In this document: positions 5,600 to 5,605 of the stretch, piece by piece
Layout of the letters: each line of letters begins with the position of its first letter
How positions within the stretch are numbered: position 1 is the stretch's first letter
The notes under the pieces: generated by a model
What the model saw: the letters and a program-made list of their open reading frames with translations, nothing else
The model's database searches: none
Told to the model about the DNA's origin: nothing
Position numbers and translations under genes: made by a program
Assembly: GCA_964459805.1 (NCBI GenBank)
Contig: CAYWOD010000222.1
Span: 1 to 5,605 of the forward strand
Length of the DNA stretch: 5,605 bases
Direction of reading: 5' to 3'
From: DAOVRL01 sp964459805
Lineage (GTDB): Bacteria > Planctomycetota > Phycisphaerae > Sedimentisphaerales > Anaerobacaceae

Positions 5600-5605
5600 A
5601 AACCT

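Overview
The window is most likely from a member of the Planctomycetota, perhaps the Phycisphaerae side. The grounds are the type of sensor kinase (a long extracytoplasmic part with a 'VPDN...RSPLAG...FQIEPDGS..TP' block), the secreted FG-GAP propeller with a YNYYSP tail, and small palindromic repeats between genes. This is an inference from family resemblance, not a proof. All four protein genes lie on the minus strand.

From right to left (the direction of transcription), the layout is as follows. (1) A promoter region at 5555-5605 has a perfect TATAAT and three 6-bp direct repeats spaced exactly 11 bp apart. (2) An OmpR/PhoB-type response regulator (4836-5528) is followed after 6 bp by a very long membrane sensor histidine kinase (2292-4829); together they form a two-component operon. 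(3) A 180-210 bp gap holds a palindromic repeat. (4) A secreted FG-GAP beta-propeller protein (714-2081) resembles the propeller of family 11 rhamnogalacturonan lyases. (5) A short gap holds the same palindromic repeat in the opposite orientation. (6) A small PPC/DUF296 domain protein (170-604) follows. At the far left, bases 1 to about 31 look like the 3' end of a rightward 5S rRNA gene followed by a hairpin and T-run, so an rRNA unit would converge on the leftward genes.

The regulator and kinase are an obvious functional pair, with probable self-regulation through the 11-bp phased repeats. Nothing in the sequence ties the propeller protein or the PPC protein to that pair. They may have their own promoters, and the 27-bp inverted repeat brackets the propeller gene as a separate unit. 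No CRISPR array, transposase, phage gene or tRNA was seen. The two most notable features are the exact 27-bp inverted repeat, with mirrored inner half-sites, around the propeller gene, and the Pho-box-like repeats in front of the response regulator.
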